This document shows, piece by piece, positions 8,815-19,640 of a DNA stretch of 64,000 nucleotides. The translations under genes and the position numbers were made by a program. A model generated the notes under the pieces. That model saw only the letters and a list, made by a program, of their open reading frames with translations. It was not told the DNA's origin and did no database searches. Location: NCBI GenBank assembly GCA_010015655.1, contig ML976663.1, forward strand, positions 21,497-85,496, read 5' to 3'. Within the stretch, counting starts at the first letter, position 1. Each line of letters starts with the position of its first letter. This DNA comes from Bimuria novae-zelandiae CBS 107.79. Taxonomy: Eukaryota > Ascomycota > Dothideomycetes > Pleosporales > Didymosphaeriaceae.

Positions 8815-11800
8815 GGAACCTTTGGATGCTCTGCGTGAAAATTCTCCAGCGCTATTCTATAGTTCGTGAGGTTTTATAATAGTTCCCACGTATTATAGTT
8901 TTCTGGCTATCCTTCCTATTTTACTAAGTACTTATACTAACGCCTAACTCTTTATAGATCTCTAATTACTTTAACCTTATACTCCTTGTCTTTAAGTTTA
9001 AGTTATATTTCTAGTTCGGCGTCTAGCGGTGCTAGTTCTAATAAGGACTTATAGAAAACTAGGTGTATACGTGTATTTATAAGTAACTATAGTTTAAAAT
9101 TAACTAGTCCTTTAACCTCTTAAACCCTAAATAGTCCTTTATAAAGTTTATTTAACTTTTTACTTAGCCTTTTTATCTTAAAATTTTTTTATAAGAGGAT
9201 AACTTTATCCTTCTTTTTAAAGGTTAGTCTCTTAATTCTTTTCTTATCTACCTGTCGCGCTATTTACTTATTTTATTACGTAATATTTTTATATAGCGTC
9301 TCGTGCAGGTCTTGCATGAGGTTGGCTTTATTAGCTACGCTTTTTATAATGCTCTAGATATTTAACGGATCCTAGTAAGTTGTTCGCTCACATCCGTGGT
9401 TGGCGTAGTATAGCGAGTACCCTGTAGTCGCTAATCTTGTGCTATTATATGCTAGCTAGGCTATTAGTAATAGCTTAACCTAATTATCTTAAAACTTATT
9501 TATATATATCTAGAGGTATTATTTTAATATTTAGTTTATTCGCTTAGTTTAGCTATCTATCTTAAGGTAGAAGCTTATTATAAGCTTATACTTAATCCTT
9601 AATTTAGCTATAAATGTGGTCTAATATAATAATATAAATATCATAGCCTTGTCTGTAATAAACTTGTTAGGTTATTTAACTTATAATATTAGTTTTTATT
9701 TTACTATATAAGTTAGTTCTTTTACTAATATAGCTTCCTTAATTAGCATAAATCTTCACTCCTTAGTAAGTTAATAGATTATAACTAAAATTAAGTTATA
9801 AGAATTCGTATTCCCTAGTGCTAGTAATGCTAGTAACTTTATAATAAAGTCTATAGTTATACTAGACTATAGCCTTAGGGGTGGCTTTAGTAGCTATAAG
9901 AGGCTATAGGGCTTATATCTCTTAGGCTTATTCTTATAATAGGCTAAATAGTTACTTAGAACCTTTTATACCGCCTAACTTAGCCTAGGGATAGCATATT
10001 TATTCGCGATTTAACGCGTTATTTTAGTAATTCTTAAGTATCCCTAGTCCTTATCTTCGTATAACTTTTTAATTAGTAACGGAGCTACTTACTTACTAAT
10101 TTAGATATAGTTTTAATAGTCTCGTGCTATTAATCTTATAGCTTAGTAAAAATTATACGCTTAGTAATCCTTATCTATAAACCTACTATAATCCTATATT
10201 CTATCTATAGCTAGTCTATAATACGTAAAGTTTACGCGTCGCACCTTTAGTACTAGCGCAAGCTATATCTTATTATAGCAAAGGGTTCTATCCTTCGCGT
10301 AGGTTAAGATTATAACGTAGTTACCTTTATTATCTTCTTCTATAAAATCTAATTATCTAGTAAGTGCGTTTACTATAACGTTTACGTTTCTTAGTAAATA
10401 CGTAATATAAAAGTTAAATTCTACTATCTATTTAGACTATTTAGCCTATTACTAGTTAAGCTTCTTAGTTATTATAAAGCGTGTTAAATTAAGGTAATTA
10501 GAAAATACCTCTATTTAGTGCTTAGCTCCCTTAAGCTATACTTCTTATTACTTAAAATAGTTAATAATTATTAGTAGTTCTTTATTATAGATCTTGTATT
10601 TAAGCTTTGCTCCTAAAAGCTTTTTTATATAATAAAAGACTAGTCTCTACTTCTTATTATTACATTCTTATAGTAGTATAGCCCCTAGCGCATAATCTAA
10701 TGCGTCTATATAAATGCGATATTGTTGCTCTAGGTTATATATCTATAGTAGGGGTGCTATTAAGAATAGGCGCTTTAGCTATTTAAAGGCTTTATTCTTT
10801 ACCTCTTATAGAGGTTGCTATTTTCCTAACTTTATAAGTTCTATTAGTAGAGCGGCGACCTTAGAATAGTTCCTAATAAATTTACGATAGAAGTTAATAA
10901 AGCCTAAAAAAGATTAAATATCCTTTACTAATTTTAGTAGTAGCTATTTTTCTATTATTACTATTATTTTAGGTCTATTTTAACACCTTCTTAGGATATT
11001 ATAAATCCTAGATATTCTGTTTCCGTAACGTAGAATTTACATTTCTTAGGGTGTAAGAGCAATCTATACTCTTATAACTTTTATAATACCTTATAAATAT
11101 ATTTCTTATGTTCTTTTAGTATTCCGCTTAAGTATATTAATATATTATCGAGGTATACCGTGCAAAATACGTTTAAGTATGTATATAATACTTAATTTAT
11201 ATAATACTTAATTTATAAGCTCCTAGAAGGTTACTAGTGCGTTAGTTAGCCCTATTAGCATAATTATATATTTAAAAAGCCTATATCGCGTGCGGAAAGC
11301 TATTTTCTACTAATAGCTTTTTATAATTTAAATTCTATAGAATCTATTCTAGATGTTAAATTTCGTAAACTACTTAGCTCCTTAGAGTCGATCTATAAGC
11401 TCCGTTATTAGGGGTAATAGGTAGTAGTTTTTAACTATAATAGTATTTAGCTATTTATAATTTATATAAGGTCGTAGCCTGCTATCCTTTTTGTAAATAA
11501 AAAGTATAGAAAAGGCTATAAGGCTTTAACTAAGTTTTTACTTCCTTAAGCGTAGATTCTTCTGTATTAGCTCTTTTAACTCTTTTTTTTATTTATAGGT
11601 AAGGGGCCTTAGGCGCTCTAGCTATAGCTTAGCTTTTTTTACTAGTAGTATCTTGTAATTCTACTCTTTATATTTAGGTAGGATAGTCTCGTCGTGCTCT
11701 TTAAATAGGTCTATAAATTCCTTATATTCTTCTAGTAAACCTAAGTTGTTAGGGACTATCTTAGCCTCTTAGACCTATATATAGTGTACCTATTTTAGGT

Positions 11801-13080
11801 GTTATTTTAAGATCCTATCTATCTTATATACTAATATTTTTTATATTTTAAATAGTTAGTTCCCTTTTCTTACCTAAGGTTTTTAAAGAGTTTCCCTTTC
11901 GCCGGGGCTCGCCTAAGCTATTACTAGTAGATTTTAAGGAAGGATCGTTTATTTAATTTAGTCTATTTATAAATTATATTATTCTAGCTATTTATACCTT
12001 ATAATAGCTTTAATATCTCCTATCTTTGCGATAGTAAAAACATATTAGCTCTTTAGGCCTTCTATATTAACTTATAGTAGCGCCATCTCGAGGCGTAACT
12101 AACTATTACCGTATTCTTATAACTAGGTCCTGTCTATAAGTCCTATCTATAGTAGTATCCTCTTATTATAATATAGCATATTATATTTTTTAACTACTTA
12201 TAGGGTAATTAGACATGTGTCTACTCTTAAGTTAATAAGTGCTATAATATAATACCCGTGCACTATAATATTCTTAATTAAGCGTTTTTTAACTTAGTAA
12301 GTATCTACTTAATAAGCTATAATAGTTGTACTATTACTAGTATAGCTTATTACCTAGTAATAATCTAGTTTTTTAAGTCCTTAGACTTATTTTAGACCTC
12401 CTATAAGGCTTCTACTTCTTAAATCTATCCCTTAAGCTAGGCTAGCTTTAAGACTTCTTTAATCTTATACTACTTATATTATTATTAATATAGTGCATAG
12501 GTCTTCCTAATTTTATTAGATTTATATACTCCTTAATTCCTATGCTGCGGGTAATTTAGAGTAAGGTATTTATTCTAGACTAATATACTATATCTTAGGT
12601 AGCAATTAGAGGAAGCTATCTCCTTTTATAGGCTTAGGTATATAAAGCACTATAGGTTATATTAGTCTTATTTAATTATTAGGTAGTTTACGTCTTTTCC
12701 TAGCTACGTGCTTCCTATTATTATGCTAATATCCTAGAGATCTAGACCCTAAGGGTACTAGCCTATTTTGAACTTCTATTATCTATATAGTTTATAAGTA
12801 ATATTAAAATATTAATACTAGCTATTCTATTTATAGTACTTAGCCTAATAGACTAAAAAGTATTTATAGTAATTATTAGACACGCTATACTAGCTTTTCT
12901 TTAGTTTATAGTGCTCTAAGCCTCCTAAGAAAGAAGAGGTCTTAACCTAGGCCTTAGAGTGCTATTAGTATCCTTTCTATATATATTATTATTATCTAGC
13001 GTGTTCGTGTCGTTCTAATACTATAATCTAGCGTAGGAAATGCTTTAGGGGTCCTTATAGTTTTTTAGCTAGCTAATAGG
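8815..13080 (-). pseudogene. Degraded pol: protease, reverse transcriptase, RNase H, integrase with chromodomain
   Basis: No long open frame survives. Fragments that can be read: near 11130-11175 the minus strand gives VYLDNILIYL, the RT catalytic motif with the second Asp changed to Asn by G to A. Near 8815-9000 it gives, between stops, YKYLVK, NTWELL, NLTN and LENFHAEHPKVPRP, the pattern of a chromodomain that in chromoviruses targets integration to heterochromatin. Protease, RNase H and the integrase core are inferred from their expected places between these two anchors and were not read directly. Confidence 0.75.
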
Positions 13081-14300
13081 CGTCCCATGCGTGTGCCCCT
13101 TGGACGACTACTTTTACCTCACACTAAGATAAGTGATGCAGGGTACTACTACACATCCAGCAGGTGTCGTCTGCCAGTCGCTAGAAGATCTGGTATTTAG
13201 GGAGGGTTTTCCGTTCCTCCTCTTTCTCTATTGGTTCCAGGATTTCCTGCGTGAGGTCCACCTCGTCGGCTTCTGCCGGCGTAAGGGTGGTTATGGCTAC
13301 TCGTAGGAGGTTAGTCGTATTAACCTTGGTCTCCTAACCTTTACAGTCCTTGGCGAAGTGGCCTTGCTTGCCGCATTAGAGGTAGATCTTGTCTTTAAAC
13401 CTCTATTCTCGCTCTTCCTGTAAGATGCTACTTCGACCCTAATAGCCCTTTTTGGGTTTATACGGCTGCTTTCCCTTGCTGTTTTTCTTTTTGTACCATT
13501 AGGCTTTATTAGTTATAATAATGTCTCCGTCCCTGTCTCTTCCTGCGGGCCTGGATCTAGTCTCTTTTTTAGTAATTAGCTAGGTGCTATGCTGTTTCTC
13601 TAGCTTGCGCTTGTATAGGTAATTATCTACTTTAATAGTATTATTTATAAGCTCTTCTAGATCGTTTGCTTTTCCTTAGTAAACTAGTTTATCCTTAACT
13701 AACTCTTTTAGTTTATTATAGTAGGTAATTATAAGTAGGACTTCTCCCTATCTATTAAGTTCTGCTATAATTTATTTAAACTCTAGTATATAAAGTACTA
13801 CTAATTTCTCCTAACGTAGGCGTTAGAGGCGTATTTTAGCTTAATATCCCTTATTAATAGTATTAAATATTCCTTTTATGGCCTTATAAAAGAACTCTTA
13901 GTTTTTAAAAGTATCTTTAGTAGCGTCTAAATTATAATCCTCTACTTTACTATTCTTAAGGAAGTTATTAATTATTAGTCTAGCCTATATAGCTATTTTA
14001 TCTTATATATTTATATAAGTAACTAGAATCTTATCTTATTTCGTGTTAAACCTTCCTAGGTTGTAGCGGATAAATAGTTTTATCTATATTAAAAATATTC
14101 CTAGGTGACCCTTTTTAGTATAGGGTTTAGGTTTTAAGACTTTTAGTTAATATTTTATATTCTTCTATTTACTTATTTTCTCGCCTATATTATTAATAAT
14201 TTCTTAAAGCTAAGCTATTTAAGCCCCCTACTTAGTAATTACTTTTTATAGTATCTTTTCCTTAGGTGCTAGAGCTACAGTTATTAAGCTAGGTTTTACT
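13081..14300 (-). pseudogene. Degraded gag with CCHC zinc knuckle
   Basis: On the minus strand, at about 13390-13340, the frame reads CGKQGHFAKDC preceded by a residue triplet in which the first Cys appears as Tyr (TGC to TAC), so the CX2CX4HX4C nucleic-acid-binding knuckle of Gag is visible with one ligand lost. Upstream lies a basic Lys/Gly-rich stretch (YKKKNSKGKQPYKPKKG). The segment 13081-13560 keeps a near-normal GC content, unlike the rest of the element. Confidence 0.75.
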
Positions 14301-14323
14301 ATTATACTATAAAATAGTTAAAG

Positions 14324-14800
14324 TGTTATAAGGCGCTTACACCTTATTCTAATTTAAGTTAAAGTAGTAAGGTATTATAGTACTTTATAAATTATTTAAT
14401 AATATAAGTTAATGTGACACTTAGCGCGAGGCTAAATAATCTAATCTTATAATAAAATAAGATAATTATTAGTCTATATAGGAGAATGTACTTGCAAAAA
14501 AGATATGTAAGTTAACTACAAGGAAGGAAATAACATAGGAGAATCTACTACACTATATACTAGTCTATTTCTTCCTCTATCTCTAGGTGATCTGGCCCCC
14601 TTAGCGGATTGCTATAGTTCGAAGCTCTTAACAGATTACCTTAATCTAGAGCTACTATTAGATTAGAGTTACGTAATTTTAGCTAATATAAGCGACCCTG
14701 CGAGTCCTCGTGGGCTAGTTATAGCATAACCTCCTCTGCCTCCCCCTATTCATCTTCGTCTATGGTCGTGTCACTATCCGGGTCCCCTGAGCTCGTAACA
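14324..14800 (-). repeat. 5' LTR of the Gypsy element
   Basis: 477-bp direct repeat of 7657-8134. Its distal half retains more C and G (CGACCCTGCGAGTCCTCG) than the other LTR, so RIP intensity falls toward the right. Confidence 0.9.
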
Positions 14801-14977
14801 TATAGCATTATCTACGCGTAGGTAATAGCTATTATATATAAAATATACTATTACTAGTTTTTATATAATAACTATAACTAGAGCGCAACTCCTTTAGGCA
14901 TATTAAAAAGACTTTAATAGATAGATATAAATATACTTTAACAAGCTTAACTATGCGTTTAAGCGGGAATTACTATA

Positions 14978-15240
14978 AGTGTTGATAGGGCTCTCGCAGC
15001 TAGCTGTACATGGGGTGAGCATGGTGTGGCAAGGTATGAGGTTTTGTACGGTGTGCACAGCGTACGGAGTAATAGGGAGGGCAACTGGTTCGTGTAATTG
15101 CTCTATCTCTCTATTGTACGAACGAAGGTGGCGATATTTCAGGAGGCGAGCTACGCACGGACATTACATAAGACAACCACGTGATCACGTGTTGGGCCTT
15201 GTAGAATACCCTTCGCCGTATCGCCCCTGCGTACGGACAT
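14978..15240 (-). repeat. Right 263-bp terminal inverted repeat of the outer element
   Basis: Inverse of 4794-5056 and much less mutated; it keeps CACGTGATCACGTG and a GC-rich end. A 97-codon open frame at 14979-15272 lies inside it and is not a gene. Confidence 0.85.
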
Positions 15241-16100
15241 TAATAATATATTTAGGTATATTTCTAAGATAGTCCTGGTCCTCTAAAAGCTTATATTATG
15301 TAATTATGTTAAAGTAACAGTAATCCTATTATTAACTATTAAAGTAAGCTAAAGTAAAGATTTTAAGACGGTGGCTTCCTCCTTAGTTTAAAATAAGCTC
15401 TACTATTAATCTCTTTAGTAGCCTTATCTATTAGTCTACTTTTAATAATAACTTTATACCTCCTATCTCGTAAAAGTATTATTATATTATTAGGGGTATT
15501 TAGTGCTTTTTTATTCTTTCTTTAGTTAGTTTTATTACTTCTTATAGTAGAGTCTAAAAAGTATTTTAAAGGTTAATAAGTGCTTTACCCTTACTTAAAA
15601 ATTACTATATTTTATTCTCGTTAACTCTTAATGCCTAGTGTTTAGTTATAAATAAGAAGACTATTTTTTATTTCTTTAGTTATTACTTTTTTATAAGCTA
15701 ATAGCTTACTACGTATAATTATTCGCGCTAAAACGTAAACCTTTAGTAAAAAGTCTTATTCTTATTTCTATAACTTCTATATTTAGTGAAAATAGTCTCA
15801 CTAGCGTTAAGTATCTATTAGGACTTTTTTTTAATTACTTACTAAGGAGGATTTTATCTCCTTATAGGTCTAGGCGTTACCTTTATAATATTTATTTATA
15901 TAAGTTTTTTAACTTCGTATACTGCTTTATAGCTTTAGTTTATAATTATATTTAAACCTACTTATCCTGTAATAGGTAAAAATAATTAAATTTAATATAA
16001 GGGGCTAGGTGCTTATGGAGCTAAAGGTGCTAAAAGATTACTTATAAATTTAATAAAAAGTCTAAAGTTAAGCTTTAGGCGTTAAACTTATATATCTAGG
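15241..16100. other. AT-rich degraded repeat flank
   Basis: TpA-rich sequence with stops in all frames. It continues the AT-rich DNA left of 4794 and is probably the same older repeat interrupted by the outer element. No family can be named. Confidence 0.5.
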
Positions 16101-17738
16101 GTTCGTATAACTGAGGGTCAAGGATCCGAGGTAACAACTAGGCGTAGCCCATTACAACAGTATCCATTATCGTGGCTTCTTCATCTCGTTTAAGGACCTC
16201 ACTTTTTACTTGCCGCGGCCGTCTTTCAGCTGCCATCCCACATCCCACGAAGTGCCGTTTGCTTATGCCGCTGACCCGTCCATGCGGTAGTGCAGCCTTT
16301 GAACAAGTTCTCAAATCTTGGTGTCGGATGCTGATACCAGGAAGTCTAAGGCGCTCGAGCAATATTCGGCTTACATACAATGTGCCCGAGCCATCTCCTA
16401 GATGCCGCCCGAAAGCCTAGCGAAGCCGCAGTGGCGTGCTGTCAACCTCGCTAGGTCAGTGGGGCATTATTAAGTTGCATGGCCGCTTACACCACGCTGT
16501 TCTACAGCTCGCATACACAAGCGTGCGGCTAAACGGATTTGACTTAGCCTAGCTGCATGAAGGTCGAAAGGATGCGTTTTGGTGGCTTCGGCGGGCGCGG
16601 CACCGGGGTGCGGCACACCACGTCTGCCCCGTCGGCACGGTATCTACCAGAGAAGGAGTAATAACGTCGAAAAGTCCGAGTATGGTCCTTACGAAACATG
16701 GGTAGGATCGTGCCAATATATGTGGCGATTATCGCGTGATTCCGATTACAACACAAATTCCTTCGATGGCCTTGCATGCCTGAAGCGCATACGTCCACCG
16801 ATGACGAGTGGTTACATTTTCTAAGCCTCATAAATCTTCCTTGTATGCGTCTTGGGTTCAACTTGGGGATCAGGAAGTATATCGACCCTGCTATCTCCAA
16901 TTCATGAGGCTATTTTTGCACCGTTGCGGTCAGAAGATGCAGAGGAAGCATCCGGCAAATATTCCATTCATGTCCTAACTCTAGCTTTGCTTCAGTATGT
17001 TTCTCGGAGATCTAATGTGCCTACCCGTTGACCCACATGCTCGATCATGCAGAGGCCGATGCATTGGAAATTCTTGGTTAGGCCTACGTAGCATCGCCTG
17101 CTGCAGGCAGGCATGATAACCGAAGATTTCATCCAATTATCTATCCACGATCTACAACACCAACCATCCCCATTCAGCATTCCACGAAGTATGACGACGG
17201 AAACAGAATGCTACGCAGCGCCCCCTTCACGTTCGTCGGCTCCAAAGTCTTACACAATACTGCATATGCGGTATTCCCGAGATATAATCCCTCATAGAGA
17301 TTAGTAAACGATGGATTGGCGATCAGGCTGCAAAATCCTACTAGATATTCTTACATAGCTTCGTGAAGAACGATCGAGAAATCCACGAAGCATCATTTCA
17401 GTGTGATCGAAGATTCTGCTGCCGATTAAGCAAGGATGTTTTGTCGTGATACAGTCCGATATGCCGCGTAACCGAGGAATACATTGCATGCAGGCGTCGA
17501 AAACATTTGGAAGAATGAGTGCCCTCCTACAAGCAGGCTTACAGAGAAAGCCTTGGCCGATCGGAAAGGCAAAAGCGGCATCGCCATGATCTGGAGATCG
17601 GCCGGTTAACATCTTTTATATATAGTTCGGAGAACAAGTACTAAGCCCTAACATATCTCTTACGAATATCGAAGAACGCCAAAGCATTGCTCCCGTCGTA
17701 CATAAATCTGCATCCGCATACACAACTGCGCTGTCACC
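16101..17738. other. No supported gene; possible decayed sequence
   Basis: Composition returns to normal at about 16100. Open frames of 80-118 codons occur (for example 16544-16900 and 17301-17612 on the minus strand) but none has a recognisable domain. Short stretches read as protein-like in single frames between stops, for example around 17320-17600 on the plus strand, so old pseudogenes are possible. Confidence 0.4.
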
Positions 17739-18440
17739 ATGCCTTCAGGGACCCTGGTCATCAGTGAGATAGCATCCCATACTTCTCGGGGACTACTTGA
17801 TTACTTGAATCTTCGAGTTCATAGCTGATGCAAATAGTTGCATGCAGCGAACCCGACACACGAATCGACCCCTCACGTTTCTTTAATCTTAACTCAAGCG
17901 GCAACACTCGAGTCGTGAAGACGGCAGGCGGGCGCGCAGGGACTACCATTAACGAGTTGAACGCTATCGACCGGGCGACGAGTATCGGAATGATAGTTGT
18001 GCTCCAACACATTGGTAAGAGATGTTAATAGGATACTGCGCCGTGTTCTGTACATGCAAGCTCACGTACAATAACAAGCGTTGGGGTCCTAACAGGGTTT
18101 TGAAAGAGCATCTCGAGCTGCATTTCGTTCTCTTGTCGCTGTCATCTAACGTACAGCAGGATGCGCATGGTCGCCCGGCGATACCGAAGCAAACATACGG
18201 TCCGACGTCTCTACTATCAACAACTCACCTCACATACGTAATGATATTCCCATCATTGGCTACTCTCTTGATGCTATCACTGGGCGATTGAAAGAAGTAA
18301 AGTGAGTGGATCCTTTAGTGCAAGTGCCGTTCAAACCAAGTATGCTCACAGACAACAATATTCAACGCAGCATTCAAGATGAAGCGGCGCGTCAGCAAGT
18401 TCTCCAAGAATTCCACGACTTTGCTCCGTTCTGGGGTTGA
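17739..18440 (+). pseudogene. Beta-carbonic-anhydrase-like gene, probably decayed
   Basis: Plus-strand translation from 17828 gives MQIVACSEPDTRIDPSRFFN then VVKTAGGRAGTTINEL and AIDRATSIGMIVVLQH. This is the beta-carbonic anhydrase pattern: the C-x-D-x-R zinc/aspartate region, here carrying two extra residues, then the AGGRA turn and the strand before HTDCG. Further on, in another frame, ANIRSDVSTINNSPHIRNDI plus PIIGYSLDAITGRLKEVK matches the family's C-terminus, ending at the TGA at 18303. Between them the expected HTDCG zinc-ligand motif is not readable; the sequence goes H-I then a donor-like GTAAGAG with no proper acceptor. Beyond the TGA the same frame stays open to 18440 with protein-like sequence. 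Active members interconvert CO2 and bicarbonate. With the zinc motif missing and splicing unclear, I call a pseudogene, but a missed intron is possible. Confidence 0.55.
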
Positions 18441-18944
18441 GCAGCTTTCAAGTCCCAGCAAGAAAGGGCGTTAGATGCGGTGCTCAACACCTAGGCATTG
18501 TCAAAATGGACAAATGAATGTATATTAGTCTTTCGCTGTTAGACCTGGACAGAACTTTCTTTCCTTTTCCTGCTTTCCGAATAGGTGGTTGTGTTGAGGG
18601 GAGTAAACCGCGGAACCAACACTGGCCGAGCGTGTCAGCTGACCCCTCGGACGAGGTCGTGGTGTGGCTCTTTTGCTGCCTTAAATATAGACCCTCCCAA
18701 CGTAATACAATCAGTCACTCTTCTCTCCAAAGCACAACGAACTTCAAACGACTGCGATAACATACCAAAGACACAGCGGGAACAACTCACGACAGCGTTT
18801 GCAAATACAGCGACACAACACACGCGCGAGACAGACGCTACACAACGCTAGCACGTACCCACAATATCGACGCGCAGATCAACACTCGCGAAAATCGAAA
18901 ATTGTGTGCGCAAAATCGACACACTACACACAACGCCAGCGACC
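18441..18944. other. Upstream region of the 18945 gene
   Basis: No gene seen. An AT-rich TTAAATATAG at 18681-18690 is a possible TATA element about 255 bp before the ATG. The last 150 bp are CA-rich, as in many fungal 5' leaders. Confidence 0.4.
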
Positions 18945-19505
18945 ATGTCGTTCTCTTCAGGTGCTTCAAGCGCATCCGACGAGTCGGCCGGCAGCGTCCC
19001 CACGCCTCCCACCTCAACGCCTCACAGCCCGCCGGAGTCGCAAGCCCACGATCCCCAGGTTTCACATCAGCCCCCGCGATCCCCACAGCCGAACTACAAG
19101 ACCCTCGAAAGCCTCCTACTCGCCAGCGTGGACCTTGCGCGCAGCTCTTTCACGAGGCACTCCACATTCGGCATCAACACGCCAACTGCGCAGTACCTCA
19201 GATTGCATGCGCGCGTCAACAAGTTTCTGCAGAAGTACCAGGCTTATGACTTCGTAGGGAAAGGAACGTATGGATATGTGCTCGAAATTGGGATCTTGAT
19301 GAGGCTGGCCGAAACTGCGCTGGGTCTGAGTCATCGCGAGATTACCCGGTTACAATGCGCACAGGTGGAGGAGCAGGACGAGCTCCAGCGGTTGGGAAAG
19401 AGGTGTTGCAGAGACGTAGACTATTTGGTCTTTGGTGGTAGGGATTTGGACGTGGAGAGGCTGCCTTGGAATCTGAAGAGCGAGGAAGCGAGTCAAGAGG
19501 CGTAA
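18945..19505 (+). CDS. Hypothetical protein, Ser/Pro-rich N-terminus
   Basis: A single-exon frame of 186 residues. The ATG at 18945 sits in a good context (GCGACCATGTCG); an earlier in-frame ATG at 18906 would add 13 residues of the CA-rich leader and is less likely. Residues 1-50 are Ser/Pro-rich (SSGASSASDESAGSVPTPPT) and probably disordered. The rest is predicted helical and includes the phrase YDFVGKGTYGYVLEIGILM, followed by a Gln/Glu/Leu-rich segment, with two adjacent Cys in GKRCCRDVDYLVF. I recognise no domain. It converges on the carboxylesterase gene with 135 bp between stops. Confidence 0.7.
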   Translation: MSFSSGASSASDESAGSVPTPPTSTPHSPPESQAHDPQVSHQPPRSPQPNYKTLESLLLASVDLARSSFTRHSTFGINTPTAQYLRLHARVNKFLQKYQAYDFVGKGTYGYVLEIGILMRLAETALGLSHREITRLQCAQVEEQDELQRLGKRCCRDVDYLVFGGRDLDVERLPWNLKSEEASQEA

Positions 19506-19640
19506 GCAAACCTGATCGACCTGTCGCTCTTGGGAGATCATTACGGCGTTATGGGCAGGGCGATTGTGTCGCGCAACAGTGCGCTTTTCCTGAGATACCC
19601 TCCGAAAACGGTATGGCGTATTGGCGTTCTATTGAGTTTC

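Larger units (their letters stand above)
7657..14800 (-). mobile_element. Full-length Ty3/Gypsy LTR retrotransposon (chromovirus type), RIP-degraded
   Basis: Direct repeats 7657-8134 and 14324-14800 (478 and 477 bp) start TGTTAT and end GTAA(C/T)A, and are flanked by the 5-bp duplication TATAG (7652-7656 and 14801-14805). The polypurine tract lies beside the left LTR, so the element is read on the minus strand and the right LTR is its 5' LTR. Remnants in order from the right are a Gag zinc knuckle (about 13340-13390), reverse transcriptase (YLDN, from YLDD, about 11130-11175) and a chromodomain at the integrase C-terminus (about 8815-9000). Gag, then RT, then integrase with chromodomain is the Ty3/Gypsy chromovirus order. 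Stops are everywhere; it cannot be active. Confidence 0.92.
4794..15240. mobile_element. TIR DNA element interrupted by two other transposons
   Basis: The two ends are long inverted repeats: 4794-5056 and the reverse complement of 14978-15240, both 263 bp and starting ATGTCCGTACGCAGGGGCG. Removing the Fot1-like insertion (5057-7166) and the LTR retrotransposon (7657-14800) with their target duplications leaves an element of only about 1.2 kb, too small for a transposase, so it is probably non-autonomous. The left arm is much more mutated (C to T, G to A) than the right one. No target-site duplication is clear in the AT-rich flanks. The superfamily cannot be named from the ends alone. Confidence 0.8.

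Noticed and set aside
4794..15240. Target-site duplication of the outer element
   Set aside because: Flanks are AT-rich on both sides; no exact 2-9 bp match could be defended.
14979..15272. 97-codon frame at the right TIR
   Set aside because: Lies wholly in the terminal repeat; the paired left arm has stops.
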